Assembly (NCBI GenBank): GCA_936432065.2
Contig: OW386285.2
Location: 171,473,984 to 171,537,983 of the forward strand
DNA from: Rutpela maculata
Taxonomy: Eukaryota; Arthropoda; Insecta; Coleoptera; Cerambycidae
Length of the DNA stretch: 64,000 nt
Direction: 5' to 3'
Under the pieces are notes generated by a model that had not been told where the DNA came from, did not search any database, and was given only the letters and a program-made list of their open reading frames with translations. This document shows, one piece after another, positions 61,119 to 64,000 of the stretch. How positions within the stretch are numbered: the stretch's first letter is position 1; each line of letters begins with the position of its first letter. Both the position numbers and the translations under genes were made by a program.

Positions 61119-61860
61119 ACTTCCACATCCAGCGGTGGCGGTCCGGTAGCTGACGTCAAAACAAACTTTGAGGTCTCTGATTTTGTACATACACACACTA
61201 TATCATAATTTTAATTCTTTCGCCCCCCTTAATAATGGGGTGGGGATGGTACTGGGCGCGGTGGTAAGGGTGGCTAATGCCAAAAGAAATTTTGAGGCCT
61301 TTAGTTCTTCTGCACACACTAAATCACAGTATTATTTTTTCTCCCCTTTATTAATGGAGTGGAGGTGGTAATGGGGTTGGTAGAGGTTGGTTGATGTCAA
61401 AACAAATTTTGAAGCCTTCGGTTCTTGCACACACACTAAATCACAATTTCAATTTTTTTTATCCCCTTTAATAAGGGAGTGGGGGTGGCTAACTCCAAAA
61501 AAAAATTTGAATGGTTTTTGTACATGCACTAAATCCCAATTTTAAGGACTGTTACTTGCTTGCTTTACCTATTTACCTCAATTTATCCCCATTTACCCCC
61601 AACTCTTCAATGAAACAAGATCAAAATATAATCAAGTTCCAGATCTCGCTATGATACATACGTGTGCCAAATTTCAAGTCAATATCAAAACCCGTTCTAG
61701 AGGAATCGTGCGCACAAAAAAAATTACAGACCCACAAAACTACATTCAGAATTTCTTTGTTCAAACTTAAAATTTCGATGTTTCATGACATTCTAAGTCT
61801 ATGTGAAGAAAAAATATTTTCAAATTTTTTTTGCGTTACTTACCTCCACGATGTGGAAGC
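61119..61860. repeat. ACTTCCACATCC foldback unit with internal tandem repeats
   Basis: Bounded by acttccacatccagc and cacgatgtggaag. The outer half has three or four tandem units of roughly 95 bp (aatggggtggggatggt, ttttgaggcctttagttctt, cacacactaaatcaca), whereas the copies at 15724 and 24500 have one. The inner half matches the other copies. This shows arm growth by unit duplication. Confidence 0.75.
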
Positions 61861-62739
61861 AAAATAAGGGTACTTTCCCTTAAGTTTTTTAACATATAGT
61901 AACTTTTCGATTACCCCGTATATCCAACATTACTTTCGACGCTTCCAATACTGCTTTTCTTCAAGAATAACTTTTTGTTGTAAAATCAGAAATAAAAAAA
62001 TGTTCCTAAGGTCAAATCAATTCGACTACACCTTGTATAATATTCCTAATTATTTTATTATATATGCGGGAATGATTTTAATTTAATTTTCTACAAAGTT
62101 TACCCAACTCCTTATTTCTACGAATAATTTTAATCACTTCATATATACCTAATATTGTCAGACGTGCCATACAGCAAAAGAAGGCCAGCTAGAATAAGGC
62201 ATGGACCACGAAACGTCTGCCAAGACATGAAGAACTTATTTTGAGTAGGTATATACGTTTTGAGAATTGACAAAATCTGTAGAATTATAAAAAATTGTAA
62301 CCCATACCTCAGACACTTTCTCTAAAAACGGCACGAATTCTGTCAAATTCAATGACACTATACCTATAAATAAAAATACCTTTTAAAAATGCCTGTTGAT
62401 AAAATTATTTTATTAAATAAACATTCACTTCCGTAAATTTTTAATAAAACAATATTAGTTTTGCATTTTCAAGTTATAATCCTTTCATTTTTCTCCAGTT
62501 AACGTTGTCAAATTAGTGGTAAACGAATTACAATATTAAAATATAATACGTTGAGGTGCTATATAACTTCGCCAACGCGCCTCATAACAACCGTATACGA
62601 AATAAGAAGTCAAATAATAATTTAACTGAAAGGAATCATTTGAGAATGCTATAGAGTGAGACAGAAGAACATTCGAGCCGAAGAGTTCCGAACGTAAAGA
62701 TACTGCAACCATAAAATGAACTTCGTGCTTCCGCCGCCG
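61861..62739. other. Unassigned stretch
   Basis: A+T-rich and non-coding; no repeat or gene recognised. Confidence 0.35.
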
Positions 62740-63059
62740 CAGCGCTGTTGGTTGAAATAAATGCGTGCCACAATACTGTGTGTATCGACACATGAACTAG
62801 GAATAACTGTGGCAAAAAATACACAATTTTTTACAAGTTGAGTTCCTGAGTATACATATTTAATGAGTAGTCTGGATCGACCTGGATTGATTAGAGGGGG
62901 GTGAGCTTGCACGTGCACCCGGCCTTATCGGTGGGCCCATCGAATAGTCGAATAAAGACATAAAAAGTTATGGCATCGAGTGTATGGTGCCATAAAGTGC
63001 GCAGGTTCCACAGTGCAGGCATATTCACACACAAAGTGTTACAGTTAATGGGCTACAAA
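62740..63059 (+). repeat. Dispersed repeat family, further copy
   Basis: gtgccacaatactgtgtgta, then acatgaactaggaataactg, then gttatggcatcgagtgtatgg match 58685-58870 with changes. Minus-strand frames 62536-62918 overlap each other in several frames and are not genes. Confidence 0.55.

Positions 63060-63100
<41 letters not shown>
63060..63100. repeat. (CA)n microsatellite
   Basis: About 20 uninterrupted CA units, directly adjoining the dispersed block at 63100. Confidence 0.95.
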
Positions 63101-63102
<2 letters not shown>

Positions 63103-63872
63103 GATTTTTGCATAAAAAATCCCAACCGAAGAATTTCTCTGCGGAGGGATTAATTTTTGTACGCGGTATCCACGTTTTAATCTGCTAATAACGGATTCTA
63201 CCCCTTAGGGATTTCTCAAAAAACGCATAAAAAATCCCTATCGAATCTCCGTAAGGCAACCAGAAAGTCGAGTGTTAATGTGAATTAACTCCACACATCC
63301 GGTTTCCGATACGAATGTTCCAGGGATTATAGACCGTCAACAGGCCTCAAGATCAAATAAGAAAGAGTAGTTCAAAGAATCCGTTTATTTAACAGAAATG
63401 GTTATACAAAATTCTCAAGGTAAGAATCGTGCCTTCCCCAATCAAGGTAATGGCTTTCAGACCATACAAGCGAGAGCGCTTATGCTAACGATCGATTAGG
63501 TAGAAAAGATTCATGCATACCTTCTCAGAATCAAAATGCGAGCTTTCTTTTTTTTTAGATAAGTCTGAGACTATTTGTAATTCATAATTACGGCTGACTG
63601 ATTTTAACTTAAAAAAGTTTTACTAAATGAATTTAGTTTCGCTAGAGACTACTTAGCTTTAAAGTTTTTGTATCGTGGCGGTTCATGTACTCAAACACAT
63701 TCGTGAGGACTTATAACTGCATAAGTTTAATGGCGTTCGATCAGTCCACGATTTACTTGCTCCTATGCAGTTGTTCGATATTATCGATACGGCAGCAACC
63801 CACCTTCGAGCGACTTTTAGGCAAAATTGAATTTTTGGTTTTTTATGCACAAGGCGTTTTCCTCTGTAACTT
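63101..63872 (+). repeat. Dispersed 0.76-kb repeat, copy 2
   Basis: Direct relative of 50172-50928, colinear from ggatttttgcataaaaaatc to gcacaaggcgttttcctctg. Small indels and substitutions separate the copies. Here the left edge abuts a CA microsatellite. The sequence after 63872 differs from that after 50928, which fixes the right boundary near aactttgt. Confidence 0.7.
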
Positions 63873-64000
63873 TGTCATTTGGAAAGCCCTGCTATTGGCT
63901 TTCCTACCATTGCTTTTTCTGGACCACTCAACGCGCTCGACCAAATTGCGAGCCGCTGAGTCAATCCAAACTCTTTCTATGCGAGAAACCGGCCTTGTAC
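63873..64000. other. Unassigned right edge
   Basis: More balanced base composition (gagccgctgagtcaatccaa), no frame long enough to judge. It is cut by the window end. Confidence 0.3.

Overview
The window is nuclear DNA from an invertebrate animal, most likely an insect. It is strongly A+T rich and gene-poor, and consists mostly of transposable-element remains. The evidence is a synaptic RIM-type C2 exon ending at 7765, a Dong/R4-type non-LTR retrotransposon fragment sitting in a TAA microsatellite, four short hAT-type elements with exact or near-exact 8-bp target duplications, and very long foldback (inverted-repeat) DNA. I cannot name the species. No bacterial genes, operons, rRNA genes or CRISPR arrays are visible.

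Layout. 1-545 holds satellite-like monomers. 1.6-5.3 kb holds three foldback structures. 6422-6692 is a hAT-type MITE. 7200-7765 is the only host coding exon I can support: the last exon of a Rim homologue, carrying the C2B domain. 8.75-14.1 kb is a stack of foldbacks, including a nested palindrome of about 3.1 kb and two hairpin MITEs. 15.1-19.1 kb is an inverted repeat whose loop holds the Dong/R4 fragment, the longest open frame in the window. 19.1-26.2 kb is mostly unassigned, with another foldback unit near 24.2-25.5 kb. 26.2-37.2 kb is a nested palindrome of about 11 kb holding a split tRNA-SINE, an inverted satellite foldback, a hAT element with a MITE inside it, and a second tandem-repeat foldback. 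39.7-48.3 kb is a second macropalindrome, split by a 4-kb insertion for which the other arm preserves the empty site. 48332-49040 is another hAT-type element. 49-64 kb holds a dispersed 0.76-kb repeat in two copies, two minisatellites (one with a 123-bp period and an open frame), several foldbacks and a fourth hAT-type element.

The most notable pattern is that foldback elements with very different interiors (8750-9336, 28436-32457, 33218-35189, 56637-56923, 56941-58638) share a two-box end. They begin CACAGnCnnACAAAA and carry a second box, about 60-70 bp in, built on GCTGAA followed by a CCGAATCCGA-like tract. This looks like a common transposase recognition architecture mobilising unrelated or satellite-filled interiors, comparable in shape to Drosophila Foldback/Galileo elements. 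No transposase gene for it is visible here. There is no gene cooperation to describe beyond this: the Rim exon stands alone and the remainder is nested mobile DNA.
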